From Lachnospiraceae bacterium G11 (GTDB taxonomy: Bacteria; Bacillota; Clostridia; Lachnospirales; Lachnospiraceae), in contig FMWZ01000008.1 in NCBI GenBank assembly GCA_900103495.1, forward strand, positions 119,191 through 183,190: a stretch of DNA of 64,000 bases. Direction: 5' to 3'. Numbering within the stretch: position 1 is the stretch's first letter; the number at the start of each line of letters is the position of its first letter. Below are positions 7,921-16,090 of this stretch, in pieces. The position numbers were made by a program, and so were the translations under genes. The notes below the pieces were generated by a model that saw only the letters and a list, made by a program, of their open reading frames with translations, was not told where the DNA came from and ran no database searches.

Positions 7921-9000
7921 TTACTTAAGCTGTGCAGCAACCTCTGCAGCGAAGTCCTCGTTCTTCTTCTCCATACCTTCGCCTACTTCGAAACGAACGA
8001 ACTTGGAGATAACGATGTTCTTATCTACGCTCTCAAGGTACTTGCCAACAGACTGCTTTCCGTCCTCAGCCTTAACATAAACCTGATCAAGAAGGCAGAT
8101 CTCTTTAAGGTGCTTGGAGATACGTCCCTCAACAAGACCACCAAAAATCTTGTCAGCAGAGATGTTAGCCTTATCCTCAATAGCAAGAGTAGCAAGAGCT
8201 GTCTTAGCTGCCTCAGAAAGGAAGTTGGGAAGATAGTTCATGTTGCTCTTCTTCTCTTCGTAGATAGCCTTGTCCTCGTCGCTCCATACACCGTTGCAAG
8301 CCTTCTCAATAAGCTTGTTGAGAATGGGCTTGGGAAGTGAGAAGGGATCATTTAATGCGCTCTCAAGAGTAATCTCTTTCTCCTTTGCAAGCTCCTCAGC
8401 AGAAATCTCGTTTCTGGAGATGTATGTAGGATTCATAGCAGCAACCTGCATTGCTACGTTTGTAAGTGCTTCCTTAACAGCGTCGCCTGTAGCTCCGTTA
8501 GCTGCTACAAGAACACCGATCTTACCGCCGCCGTGTACATAAGAAACTACTGTATCACCGCTAACCTTAGCAAATCTTCTGATGGAAAGCTTCTCACCGA
8601 TGGTAGCTGTCTTCTCAACAAGAACTTCCTTAACGGTCTTAGAAGCGTCATCAATCCACTTCTCATCCATCATTCCTTCAACATCAGCTGCAGATGAAGC
8701 AAGAGCCTGCTTAGCTACTGATTCAACGTATGTCTGGAATGTCTCGTTCTTTGCAACGAAGTCTGTCTCAGAGTTAACCTCAACAACAACTGCATTGTTG
8801 CCATCGATAGCTGTACGGGTAATACCCTCAGCTGCGATACGAGCGGCTTTCTTCTCAGCCTTAGCTGCTCCGGATTTTCTTAAGAATTCAACGGCTGCAT
8901 CCATGTCACCATTGGTCTCTGTAAGAGCTTTCTTACAGTCCATCATGCCTGCGCCTGTCATTTCACGTAAGTCTTTTACCATTCCGGCTGTAATTGCCAT
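7921..9000 (-). CDS. tsf: Elongation factor Ts
   Basis: Nucleotide exchange factor that regenerates EF-Tu-GTP during translation. The N-terminal UBA-like domain (MVKDLREMTGAGMMDCKKAL) and the TDFVAKN motif, which contacts EF-Tu, are intact. The C-terminus (VRFEVGEGMEKK) is also typical. At 359 residues it is longer than usual (about 290-310). The extra length is an insertion of roughly 60 residues after the EKEIT segment (about residues 210-275). It is the second gene of rpsB-tsf, 2 bp after rpsB. Confidence 0.97.
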   Translation of the reverse strand: MAITAGMVKDLREMTGAGMMDCKKALTETNGDMDAAVEFLRKSGAAKAEKKAARIAAEGITRTAIDGNNAVVVEVNSETDFVAKNETFQTYVESVAKQALASSAADVEGMMDEKWIDDASKTVKEVLVEKTATIGEKLSIRRFAKVSGDTVVSYVHGGGKIGVLVAANGATGDAVKEALTNVAMQVAAMNPTYISRNEISAEELAKEKEITLESALNDPFSLPKPILNKLIEKACNGVWSDEDKAIYEEKKSNMNYLPNFLSEAAKTALATLAIEDKANISADKIFGGLVEGRISKHLKEICLLDQVYVKAEDGKQSVGKYLESVDKNIVISKFVRFEVGEGMEKKNEDFAAEVAAQLK

Positions 9001-9002
9001 AA

Positions 9003-9770
9003 TTATGCCTCCTCTGTTTCTGCTACTTCTTCGATATCTGTAGCTTCGCCTTCTGCCTCAGCTACTTCTTCTTCTGTGTAAGCTGCCTCACCCTGATTAG
9101 CTTCGATAACAGCATCAGCCATCTTAGCTACGATAAGCTTTACGGCTCTGATAGCATCGTCATTACCGGGGATGATATAGTCAAGTTCTTCAGGATCGCA
9201 GTTTGTATCGCCGATACCGATAAGTGTGATACCAAGGCTGTGTGCTTCCTGAACACAAATTCTTTCCTTCTTAGGATCTACTACGAAGATAGCATCGGGA
9301 ATTCTTGACATGTTCTTGATACCGCCAAGGTTCTTCTCAAGCTTCTCCCATTCCTTCTTAAGCTCGATAACTTCCTTCTTGGGAAGAACATCGAATGTGC
9401 CGTCCTGGCTCATCTCTTCGATCTTTCTGAGTCTTGCGATACGAGACTGGATGGTCTTGAAGTTTGTAAGCATACCACCGAGCCATCTCTCGTTAACATA
9501 GTACATTCCGCAACGCTCTGCTTCTACCTTAACTGCATCCTGAGCCTGCTTCTTGGTACCAACGAAAAGAATTGTACCGCCCTGAGAAGCGATGTCCGCA
9601 ATTGCTCTGTAAGCTTCATCAACTTTACCTACAGACTTCTGTAAGTCGATGATGTGGATTCCGTTTCTCTCTGTGAAGATGTAAGGAGCCATCTTAGGGT
9701 TCCATCTTCTGGTCTGGTGTCCAAAGTGAACACCTGCTTCAAGTAACTGTTTCATTGAAATAACGCTCAT
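9003..9770 (-). CDS. rpsB: 30S ribosomal protein S2
   Basis: A 255-residue small-subunit protein with the diagnostic N-terminus ([22 protein letters not shown]) and [14 protein letters not shown] near the end. The acidic C-terminal tail of about 30 residues (Glu/Ala-rich) is an extension common in Clostridia. It starts the rpsB-tsf transcript behind its own promoter and a structured leader. In B. subtilis rpsB-tsf also follows the fla/che operon, so the synteny is conserved. Confidence 0.98.
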   Translation of the reverse strand: MSVISMKQLLEAGVHFGHQTRRWNPKMAPYIFTERNGIHIIDLQKSVGKVDEAYRAIADIASQGGTILFVGTKKQAQDAVKVEAERCGMYYVNERWLGGMLTNFKTIQSRIARLRKIEEMSQDGTFDVLPKKEVIELKKEWEKLEKNLGGIKNMSRIPDAIFVVDPKKERICVQEAHSLGITLIGIGDTNCDPEELDYIIPGNDDAIRAVKLIVAKMADAVIEANQGEAAYTEEEVAEAEGEATDIEEVAETEEA

Positions 9771-9858
9771 TGTAATACCTCCGTTTGGTTTACGCTTCCG
9801 CAGTATGTCTGACGGGCGTCACCGTCAACCTTTACAAACCCCTGTGGGGCACCTATAA
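9771..9858 (-). promoter_or_regulatory. Structured 5' leader of rpsB, candidate autoregulatory element
   Basis: The roughly 88-nt leader between the predicted transcription start and the rpsB ATG contains two small hairpins. One is CCCC-ACA-GGGG (9839-9849) and the other TGACGG-6 nt-CCGTCA (9810-9827). S2 represses its own mRNA in other bacteria, so a binding site here is plausible, but I cannot match it to a known motif. Confidence 0.35.
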
Positions 9859-9864
9859 AAGCCC

Positions 9865-9893
9865 ATACTACGTGATTTATAGTCACAACGCAA
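9865..9893 (-). promoter_or_regulatory. Candidate sigma-A promoter of rpsB-tsf
   Basis: TTGCGT (9888-9893) and TAGTAT (9865-9870) on the minus strand with a 17-bp spacer, located just after the terminator of the preceding gene. Confidence 0.55.
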
Positions 9894-9908
9894 ATATTTT
9901 AGCACAAG

Positions 9909-9933
9909 AAAAACCCCTATGCAAGGGGTTTTT
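9909..9933 (-). terminator. Intrinsic terminator at the end of the fla/che operon
   Basis: AAAAACCCC and GGGGTTTTT form a compact stem around TTGCATA, giving a stem followed by T on either strand. It lies 12 bp after the stop of the last gene of the flagellar unit. Confidence 0.9.
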
Positions 9934-9945
9934 AAAGGTTTTTTA

Positions 9946-10578
9946 TTAATTTGACTCACCAACAAATATTTTGGCCATCTCAGCGTAGGTCAAATCGTAG
10001 GGAATCTCATAAGTTCCTACGTGAAGTCTCTTGTCATACCCGTTGGCGCAAAGGAATGAGTCGAAGTCTGCAGCACTTGCCACAAGCCCTGCTTCCTCCA
10101 CCGCTCTTGCAACGGTTACTGAACTGTCTCCGCTGTTTATTCTGACGGTTACAGTTGAAGATGAGCCCTGACTTGCAGTTTCTTTTCCGATGGAATCAGG
10201 ATCTTCAGGTCCCTCAGGTGTCTCCGCCTCTGCTTCAGGAGTAAGCTCAGGTGTAGGCGCCTCCGTAGGTTCAGGTGTAGGTGCCTCGGTAGGCTCAGGT
10301 GTGGGTTCTTCAGTGGGCTCAGGTGTAGGAGTCGGCGTTTCTGTCTTTTCAGGCTCCGGTGTGGGGGCCTTTGTGGTTACAGCAACTTCTCCGGAATCTG
10401 AACTAAGCACTGCCGATGCCTCAATAAGGGATGTGGACTCCACCATACCCAGCTCTTTGGCTCTCTTCTTTACTTCCTCATCAGACATTTTGTTGTGATT
10501 AAGATAAGATATGGAAAGGATAAGCGCGGTAACAAGCATTCCTATTCCGATACCTCGCAAATAGTATTTCAGTTTCAT
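9946..10578 (-). CDS. Membrane-anchored protein with Pro/Thr-rich linker and MltG/YceG LysM-like domain
   Basis: A 210-residue protein with one N-terminal transmembrane helix (about residues 8-26). A low-complexity linker of PTPEPTEA-type repeats follows (about residues 70-120), then a C-terminal segment of about 65 residues. That segment (ARAVEEAGLVASAADFDSFL...HVGTYEIPYDLTYAEMAKIF) resembles the LysM-like part of the endolytic transglycosylase MltG. The catalytic YceG domain is absent, so it may bind peptidoglycan but should not cut it. It overlaps the swrB-like gene by 4 bp (ATGA) and is the last gene of the flagellar unit. Confidence 0.75.
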   Translation of the reverse strand: MKLKYYLRGIGIGMLVTALILSISYLNHNKMSDEEVKKRAKELGMVESTSLIEASAVLSSDSGEVAVTTKAPTPEPEKTETPTPTPEPTEEPTPEPTEAPTPEPTEAPTPELTPEAEAETPEGPEDPDSIGKETASQGSSSTVTVRINSGDSSVTVARAVEEAGLVASAADFDSFLCANGYDKRLHVGTYEIPYDLTYAEMAKIFVGESN

Positions 10579-11294
10579 TTCTTGCCGCCCTCAAACAATC
10601 CTATTACAAGTTTAACCTCACCAACGCCCATATCAAGTTCCTTGGCAATAGCCACATTTGACTTGCCGGCTTTGTGAAGTCTGATAATCTCTTCGTTTCT
10701 TCCGTCGGATCCCGAATCCATAAAGTCTCCGCCGAAGTCCATTACTTCCTGGGTGCTCTCTGTTGCAAAATCATCCCCAAGAATCTTATTCTCAGGTTCC
10801 GCCTCGGGAGTAACCTCGGGTTCCTTGGCTGCAGCGCTCTCTTTCACGGTCTCCTTGACGGTTTCCTTTACAGTCTCCAGCTCTTCCTTGGTTTCCTTGG
10901 CCTCCTTCACCTTCTTATCCACCGATGCTGCGGTGTTTTTAAGGTTAACGGACTTCTCATTGAGCATATCATAAAGGAACATTACTTCCTGATGATTCTT
11001 ATTAATCTGATCAAGAACCGTATCGGAATACTCATTTATGGACATAATCTTCTCATTGGATACCCTGTCCATAAATCTCTCCGTCTTCTCAACGGCATAG
11101 GAAATGGTTTCGTCAACGGTTCCCTCAACCTTTTCCTTTACCTTGCCGATTTCCTCATCAACAAGAGTTTTGATTTCTTCTTTAGCCAATTCTTTTGTTT
11201 CTTCGAATTGCTTCTCTTTCTTTGCAGGAATCACAAAGCTGATTACAAAAATAATTATTCCCGCAATGATAAGCAGAATCTCAAGTGTTCCCAT
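10575..11294 (-). CDS. SwrB-like protein: membrane anchor, coiled coil, DUF6115 C-terminal helix-turn-helix
   Basis: A 239-residue protein with an N-terminal transmembrane helix (residues 4-23), a long charged coiled-coil region rich in Glu, Lys and Val, and a C-terminal DUF6115-type segment (IIRLHKAGKSNVAIAKELDMG). The architecture and position fit B. subtilis SwrB, which lies between sigD and rpsB and promotes flagellar basal-body maturation. Sequence identity in the coiled coil cannot be judged by eye, so orthology is an inference. The start has GGAGG close upstream. A hairpin terminator precedes it. Confidence 0.7.
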   Translation of the reverse strand: MGTLEILLIIAGIIIFVISFVIPAKKEKQFEETKELAKEEIKTLVDEEIGKVKEKVEGTVDETISYAVEKTERFMDRVSNEKIMSINEYSDTVLDQINKNHQEVMFLYDMLNEKSVNLKNTAASVDKKVKEAKETKEELETVKETVKETVKESAAAKEPEVTPEAEPENKILGDDFATESTQEVMDFGGDFMDSGSDGRNEEIIRLHKAGKSNVAIAKELDMGVGEVKLVIGLFEGGKK

Positions 11295-11312
11295 GTGAAC
11301 CTCCGTGTCACT

Positions 11313-11339
11313 AAAAGCACCCGGTTTTCGCCCGGGCGC
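11313..11339 (-). terminator. Internal terminator or attenuator before the swrB-like gene
   Basis: On the minus strand GCGCCCGG and CCGGGTGC pair around GCGAAAA, followed by TTTTAG. It lies between the 111-residue protein and the swrB-like gene, only 18 bp from the next start. There is no room for a promoter after it, so partial read-through is likely. Confidence 0.5.
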
Positions 11340-11347
11340 ATTTATTT

Positions 11348-11683
11348 TTATATCTTTACGTCAAAACTGCTTTGACCTTTCATGAAGGCTTTGGCCTGTG
11401 GCCTTTCCTTCTCATCTTTGTCCTTATCAGACCCTTCTCGCCTTCTTCCGCCGTTTCCGGAATAGTGGTTACTTCCCTCTTCTTTGGCATCAAACTTTCT
11501 CTGGTGGTAATCCGCATTGTTCTGCGCATTCACCTGATGAGGCTTCTCATTAAGTTCCTTGTCAAGCTGGTTCTGGAAATGACCCTGATCCAGCAGGGAC
11601 TTCTGTTCCTCATTCTGGCGGATTACCGAATAGTCTTGTGTTCTGGCGATGGTTCCGTTAAGCTCCAATGGGCTTATTCCCAT
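11348..11683 (-). CDS. Small hydrophilic protein of the flagellar operon, unknown function
   Basis: A 111-residue protein without a signal or membrane helix. It is very rich in Gln, Asn, Lys, Glu and Asp, with a short ordered-looking start (MGISPLELNGTIARTQDY) and a probably disordered tail (GSNHYSGNGGRRREGSDKDKDEKER). I recognise no domain. A strong ribosome binding site (GGAAGGAGAG, 5 bases before the ATG) supports it as a real gene. It lies 28 bp after the DUF342 gene. Confidence 0.65.
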   Translation of the reverse strand: MGISPLELNGTIARTQDYSVIRQNEEQKSLLDQGHFQNQLDKELNEKPHQVNAQNNADYHQRKFDAKEEGSNHYSGNGGRRREGSDKDKDEKERPQAKAFMKGQSSFDVKI

Positions 11684-11711
11684 GACTCTCTCCTTCCATT
11701 TGAATCAACCG

Positions 11712-13301
11712 TCAGTTAAAAGCTATTATTTTTACGTCTCCGAAACGTTTAACAAATCTGCAGTATGTGGCAGGTTTCTGAATAACCATGGAAACTTCCG
11801 AGATAACGACTCTTGTTCCGGGGAAAACATCGCCCTGCACCGCAACCTGTGCATTGTTCTTATTCTCAAGAAGGGCAGAAAGTCCTTCCAGCTCCTTAAG
11901 CGCCTTATCAAGCTCGGTGCTCTTTTGAATATGAAGCTGTCTGAGGGTCAGAATATGCTTTAATGTTTCTCTTTCTATTTTGATACCTGTATTCTTCTTG
12001 GCATCGAAGTTATTAAGCGTAGGCTCAATATTTGAAAGAACCTTCTTAAGTTCTTCAACCTCTGCCTGAAGCTCCACGTATCTGGTTTTGACTTCAGGTC
12101 TGGCACCGACCTCTACAACCGTTGCGGCACCCATTTGAGATCCAAGCGTTTTTACATTGATTGCGTTGGTGGCAACCACGTGACCTCCGGTGATGAATCC
12201 CTTCTTACCGGATACATTAACCTCGTCTCCTGCAAAAACCTTGCTGTGAAGGATTGAATCGGAAGAAACATATCCTCCTGCCGAAGCGGTAACGTTCTCA
12301 AGGAACTTACTTATTATATTACCTTTTGCAGCAAGGACACCCTTGCCCATTCCGTTAACGCCTCGATCGATTATGATATCGCCGCCGGCAACCAGCAATG
12401 CGCCCTCTACGACGCCTTTAACCCTGATGTTTCCTTTGGCTCTTACTTCAAAATTGGCTGTTACGTTTCCGTTTACCTCGACACTTCCGTCGAAATTTAT
12501 ATTACCGGTAGAAACGTCAACATTCTCAACCTGCAGAACATTAGAAACGAATACCTTGCCGTCTACAAGAGTAACATGCCCGTCAACACGTGAGAAAATG
12601 GAAAGATGGTCCTCGGATATATCAATGTTACGTCCGTATTTAAGGTATCCTTTCTTAACCTCTCTGGGACGAAGTCTCTCTCCCTTGACATTGAAGCCAT
12701 AGTCGCCGTCGTCCGCAGGAATAATCCTTGCAAGCTCCTGATTTCTGGAGCAGGGAGAAACGGTATTAAGGTTGAAGAAGTCCACACTTCCGTCCTCTTT
12801 TACCGCAGGTTTCATATTTATATCTGTATTGAAAAAATACTGTATCTCCGCATCTCTTCCCTGTCTGGGTTCAAGTCCCTTGGCAGCGATAATGTCGGTA
12901 CAGTATGGTCTGTCTTTGGAAAGGAAGAATTCCTTTAAGGTCTCCTCCTGAATACCGTACTCAATATATCTGTACTTAAAGTCCTTCATCAATTCGTCGA
13001 AGGTAAGGAGTTCTCCACCCACCGTAGGCGCATAGAATCGAATCGTTGCGGACATGTTGTCTTCAGCGATGTAAAGGTAATAAGACTCTCTTTCCTTTGG
13101 TCTGACAATCTCTGAAAGCAACAAAAAGCCGGGCTCATCACAGACAGCCTTCAATTTGGCAATGTCATAGCTGAACCCTCTTGCATCGAGGTAATCTGCC
13201 ACCTCAATCATTCTTACAGGCTCGCCCCCGTCTAAAGGGCCATGAATTCTGACGCCTGTCCCGTTTTCTGTGTCTTCTAATTGAAAGAAGCCGTTCTTCA
13301 T
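11712..13301 (-). CDS. DUF342/FapA family protein
   Basis: A 529-residue protein of the FapA (DUF342) family. The family has an N-terminal domain, a right-handed beta-helix made of polymer-like repeats (here about residues 210-370, with many short Val/Gly-rich turns such as GNVTANFEVRAKGNIRVKGVV), and a C-terminal coiled coil (about residues 400-460). Its function is not settled; members are often found in flagellar or polar-localisation gene clusters. It lies 15 bp after fliA/sigD in the same operon, so a role in motility or polar assembly is reasonable. Confidence 0.85.
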   Translation of the reverse strand: MKNGFFQLEDTENGTGVRIHGPLDGGEPVRMIEVADYLDARGFSYDIAKLKAVCDEPGFLLLSEIVRPKERESYYLYIAEDNMSATIRFYAPTVGGELLTFDELMKDFKYRYIEYGIQEETLKEFFLSKDRPYCTDIIAAKGLEPRQGRDAEIQYFFNTDINMKPAVKEDGSVDFFNLNTVSPCSRNQELARIIPADDGDYGFNVKGERLRPREVKKGYLKYGRNIDISEDHLSIFSRVDGHVTLVDGKVFVSNVLQVENVDVSTGNINFDGSVEVNGNVTANFEVRAKGNIRVKGVVEGALLVAGGDIIIDRGVNGMGKGVLAAKGNIISKFLENVTASAGGYVSSDSILHSKVFAGDEVNVSGKKGFITGGHVVATNAINVKTLGSQMGAATVVEVGARPEVKTRYVELQAEVEELKKVLSNIEPTLNNFDAKKNTGIKIERETLKHILTLRQLHIQKSTELDKALKELEGLSALLENKNNAQVAVQGDVFPGTRVVISEVSMVIQKPATYCRFVKRFGDVKIIAFN

Positions 13302-13316
13302 CTTTCCCTCTGTTCC

Positions 13317-14093
13317 CTAAGAAATGCTTGTAAAGACCCCCATATAGCTCCCCATTTTAGTCCTCATCTTCTGCAAAGCCTTGGTGTGAAGCTGAGAAAC
13401 TCTGGATTCGGAAACTTCCAAAACATAACTTATTTCTTTTAATGTAAGTTCTTCGTAATAATAGAGTTCGATAACCCTTCTTTCCTTCTCAGTAAGGATT
13501 TCCAGAGTTTCCCCCAGAACCTTCTTGAGTTCTTCTTTTTCAATGGTCTCTTCAGGGCCGTCGAATCTGTTTGAGTTATGGAATGCAGGATTCTGAGGAA
13601 CATCCGCACCCTGGTCCATATACTCGTTCAGTGAGACGACATTGGTAATTTTCATCTGAGACTGCCATTCTGAGTATTCGTCGTCAGTAATACCCAATCC
13701 CCTTGCAACCTCTTCATCTGTGGCACCTCTGCCGGTATTCATCTCAATGTCTTTAATGACACTTTCAATCTGTTTCTGTCTTTGACGGATGGTTCTCGGA
13801 ATCCAGTCCATCTTTCTAATCTGGTCAAGTATTGAACCTCTGATTCTCAAGCTCGCATAGGTTTCAAACTTTACCTCTTTAAGCATATCAAACTTATCGA
13901 TTGCGTCAATAAGTCCAAAAATGCCGTAACCGCATAAATCGTCGAACTCCACGGTATAACCCAGATACATGCTGAGTCGACCCGCCACGAGCTTGACGAG
14001 TGGGGCATATTCCAATATAAGCTTTTCACGAATTTCAGGAGTTTTGCGCTGGGAATATTCATCCCAAAGCTTACTTCTAGCAGCTTCGTCCAT
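13317..14093 (-). CDS. fliA: Flagellar sigma factor (FliA/WhiG/SigD, sigma-28)
   Basis: A 258-residue alternative sigma factor that directs RNA polymerase to late flagellar and chemotaxis promoters. Region 2 (YAPLVKLVAGRLSMYLG, then YGIFGLIDAIDKFD) and region 4 with its helix-turn-helix (LTLKEISYVLEVSESRVSQL) are complete. Regions 3 and 4 have the WhiG/FliA pattern. It sits far downstream in the fla/che operon, like sigD of B. subtilis, so its level depends on transcription reaching the end of a ~30-kb message. The anti-sigma factor FlgM is not in the window. Confidence 0.97.
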   Translation of the reverse strand: MDEAARSKLWDEYSQRKTPEIREKLILEYAPLVKLVAGRLSMYLGYTVEFDDLCGYGIFGLIDAIDKFDMLKEVKFETYASLRIRGSILDQIRKMDWIPRTIRQRQKQIESVIKDIEMNTGRGATDEEVARGLGITDDEYSEWQSQMKITNVVSLNEYMDQGADVPQNPAFHNSNRFDGPEETIEKEELKKVLGETLEILTEKERRVIELYYYEELTLKEISYVLEVSESRVSQLHTKALQKMRTKMGSYMGVFTSIS

Positions 14094-14112
14094 ATAACCG
14101 CCCGCCCTTTAA

Positions 14113-14442
14113 TTATACTTCTTCTGCCTCGTTTTCATCTTCCCCTTCGGCAGTAGATATATCTTCGGCATCGTCCAAACGTTTCTGGGCTTCAGCCTCT
14201 TCGGCAAGCCGCTGTTCTTCAGCCAGCCTCTCTTCTTCTTCCCTCTTTTGTTCTTCTTCGTTCTGCCTCTCAAAGCGCCCTACAATGTATGTAAAGATAC
14301 ATCCCAGGGCGTAGAAGATTAACAATGTAAGAAAAACACTAATCAGCTTTTGCTCTATTGTGTAGTGAAGGAAATAAGTTCTTATTACCGCTATTGCTCC
14401 GGCTATGAGCATTACTATCAGCGGAAATTTCTTCTTGCTCAA
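14113..14442 (-). CDS. Small two-helix membrane protein with acidic coiled tail, unknown
   Basis: A 109-residue protein with two transmembrane helices (about residues 7-24 and 31-52). The tail of about 55 residues is nearly all Glu, Arg, Gln and Ala and should be cytoplasmic and helical. No family is recognised. It overlaps the end of cheD by 4 bp (ATGA) and precedes fliA by 19 bp, so it is translated with the chemotaxis genes. Confidence 0.75.
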   Translation of the reverse strand: MSKKKFPLIVMLIAGAIAVIRTYFLHYTIEQKLISVFLTLLIFYALGCIFTYIVGRFERQNEEEQKREEEERLAEEQRLAEEAEAQKRLDDAEDISTAEGEDENEAEEV

Positions 14443-14927
14443 ATTGTCTTGGTTCCCTTTCCCACTGTTCTTATTTCATAAACTCCCGTCTCCGGGTAGA
14501 AAACAACCGTACGACCGTAATTCTCGCCGCAGTCCTCGGCCAGTAGGGGTATGCCCAATTTCTTCAGTACCGTACGACAAGCCTCAGCATTTCTTTCACC
14601 TACTCGCATCAGGCTTGACGTTGAGTCAAAGCTGAACATCTGGGCACCGCCTGCAATCTTGGCAACCATTCTGTTTCTGACGGCTCCAAGTTTCTCCATT
14701 TGCTTGACAAGTTCGACTACACCTGTGTCAGCAAACTTGGCGATGTTAGTGTTCTCTTTCATTACTGTACTGTCGGGCAGCATAACATGAGCAAGACCAC
14801 CAATACGATTCACTTTATCAACAATGGCGACTCCGACGCAAGATCCTAATCCCAATGTCGTGATACTGTCAGGACTCTTGCAGGTCTTCAAGTCGGCCAT
14901 ACCAACTTTAATGACTTCTGCCATACG
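14439..14927 (-). CDS. cheD: Chemoreceptor glutamine deamidase CheD
   Basis: Deamidates glutamines of chemoreceptors and binds CheC, stimulating its phosphatase activity in the B. subtilis system. The catalytic Cys lies in LGLGSCVGV and the His in GLAHVMLPDS. The ATG at 14927 gives a start (MAEVIKVGMADL) like that of the family. A TTG at 14945 in the same frame lies right on the AGAGGA ribosome binding site and is less likely. The gene follows cheC, as in Bacillus. Confidence 0.95.
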   Translation of the reverse strand, partial: RMAEVIKVGMADLKTCKSPDSITTLGLGSCVGVAIVDKVNRIGGLAHVMLPDSTVMKENTNIAKFADTGVVELVKQMEKLGAVRNRMVAKIAGGAQMFSFDSTSSLMRVGERNAEACRTVLKKLGIPLLAEDCGENYGRTVVFYPETGVYEIRTVGKGTKTI

Positions 14928-14961
14928 ACTTTCGCTTCCTCTCAAAAGTTTTGCTAAAAGT

Positions 14962-15579
14962 TTAACTTACGATTCCTAACGATCTCAAAATTTTGTCGTA
15001 TGATTCCAAATCAGGCATTAGAACAAAGAATCCATCGATATCTATGTCATCTGAAAACTGAGATTGGATCAGGAGAATCTTATCTCCCACCATTCCAAAC
15101 TGAATAGCCGGCACACTGAGTATTGCGGCAGCCATATCAACAGCAAGGAACGGGACTGACGGATAAATCATCATATTTGTAAGGGTTGAAAGTGAGTTCA
15201 AATACGCACCGGTAATGATGTTTGAAACCTCTTTCATTGCAGATGTTTCCATCTCACCAAGTTCGCCGGGCTGAATCTCCATCCCCATCAGCTTACCTAT
15301 CAAGTGCTTAGCGGCTTCCAGCTCAATAAGGAACATCATGCTTCCTGTGATGTCTCCCTCTACACCGAGGAATATACCTACAAGAATCTGCTCCTCGCCA
15401 CCCATAAGCGTTGCAACATCCTTAAATTCCAGCAGTTTAACCTGCGGAACCTTCATGTCAACCTTACAGTTAAGCATCTGGGATAAAGCCGTCATTGCGT
15501 TTCCTGCGCCAATATTACCGATTTCCTTAAGGATATCGTAATACTGCTCGCTCATTGCATCTAATGAATTAACGCTCAT
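14962..15579 (-). CDS. cheC: CheY-P phosphatase CheC
   Basis: A 205-residue CheC with two phosphatase motifs: LKEIGNIGAGNAMTAL ending in MKVP, and MKEVSNIITGAYLNSL ending in PSVP. It removes phosphate from CheY-P and works in adaptation together with CheD. The ATG at 15579 is chosen because GAGAGGG lies six bases upstream; an in-frame TTG at 15585 touches that site and cannot use it. It follows cheW and precedes cheD. Confidence 0.95.
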   Translation of the reverse strand: MSVNSLDAMSEQYYDILKEIGNIGAGNAMTALSQMLNCKVDMKVPQVKLLEFKDVATLMGGEEQILVGIFLGVEGDITGSMMFLIELEAAKHLIGKLMGMEIQPGELGEMETSAMKEVSNIITGAYLNSLSTLTNMMIYPSVPFLAVDMAAAILSVPAIQFGMVGDKILLIQSQFSDDIDIDGFFVLMPDLESYDKILRSLGIVS

Positions 15580-15614
15580 ATCCAACCCTCTCTAAATACG
15601 AATTACAAATACGA

Positions 15615-16073
15615 TTAAAGATCCTTCTCACTAAGTACTGCATTCAGCTCAAGGAGTGAAATCAACTGTTCATTGTATTTGCCGACTCCCTGAAGATACA
15701 TGTTCTTCTCTTCCTGCTTTGCATCGTAGGTAAAGTGTTCAACGTCATCTTCGGAAAGAGTAACAACCTCTTTAACCTCATCAACAATGACGCCTACTGT
15801 ACCGTGCTGCTCAAGCTTGATGATGATAATTCTTGTATCCTTGGTGTTTTCAACTTCTTCATAACCCATTTTGCCTCTGATGCTCATAACGGGAATAACT
15901 TCTCCACGAAGATTGATTACACCCTTTAAGTAGCTTTGAACCTTGGGCACTCTGGTGATGTGCTGCATACGAACAATATTATCGATGTATTTGATGTCGA
16001 TTCCGTACTGCTCGCCGCCTACTTTAATAACAATATATTGAACTCTATCATTGGTTGTCATCAATTCATCCAT
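15615..16073 (-). CDS. cheW: Chemotaxis coupling protein CheW
   Basis: A 152-residue adaptor that links CheA to chemoreceptors in the polar signalling array. The single CheW domain fills the protein, with the typical elements EQYGIDIKYIDNIV, GVINLRGEVIPVMSIR and GVIVDEVKEVVTL. It is 17 bp after cheA and within the same message. Confidence 0.97.
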   Translation of the reverse strand: MDELMTTNDRVQYIVIKVGGEQYGIDIKYIDNIVRMQHITRVPKVQSYLKGVINLRGEVIPVMSIRGKMGYEEVENTKDTRIIIIKLEQHGTVGVIVDEVKEVVTLSEDDVEHFTYDAKQEEKNMYLQGVGKYNEQLISLLELNAVLSEKDL

Positions 16074-16090
16074 TGTCTATTTCCTCCCTT

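Noticed and set aside
10190..10400. Regular repeats that might suggest a CRISPR array
   Set aside because: They are Pro/Thr/Glu codon repeats inside one reading frame, with no unique spacers.
10674..11375. A 233-residue open frame on the plus strand opposite the swrB-like gene
   Set aside because: Its hydrophobic, repetitive sequence mirrors the charged coiled coil on the minus strand; the minus gene has a ribosome binding site and an operon overlap.
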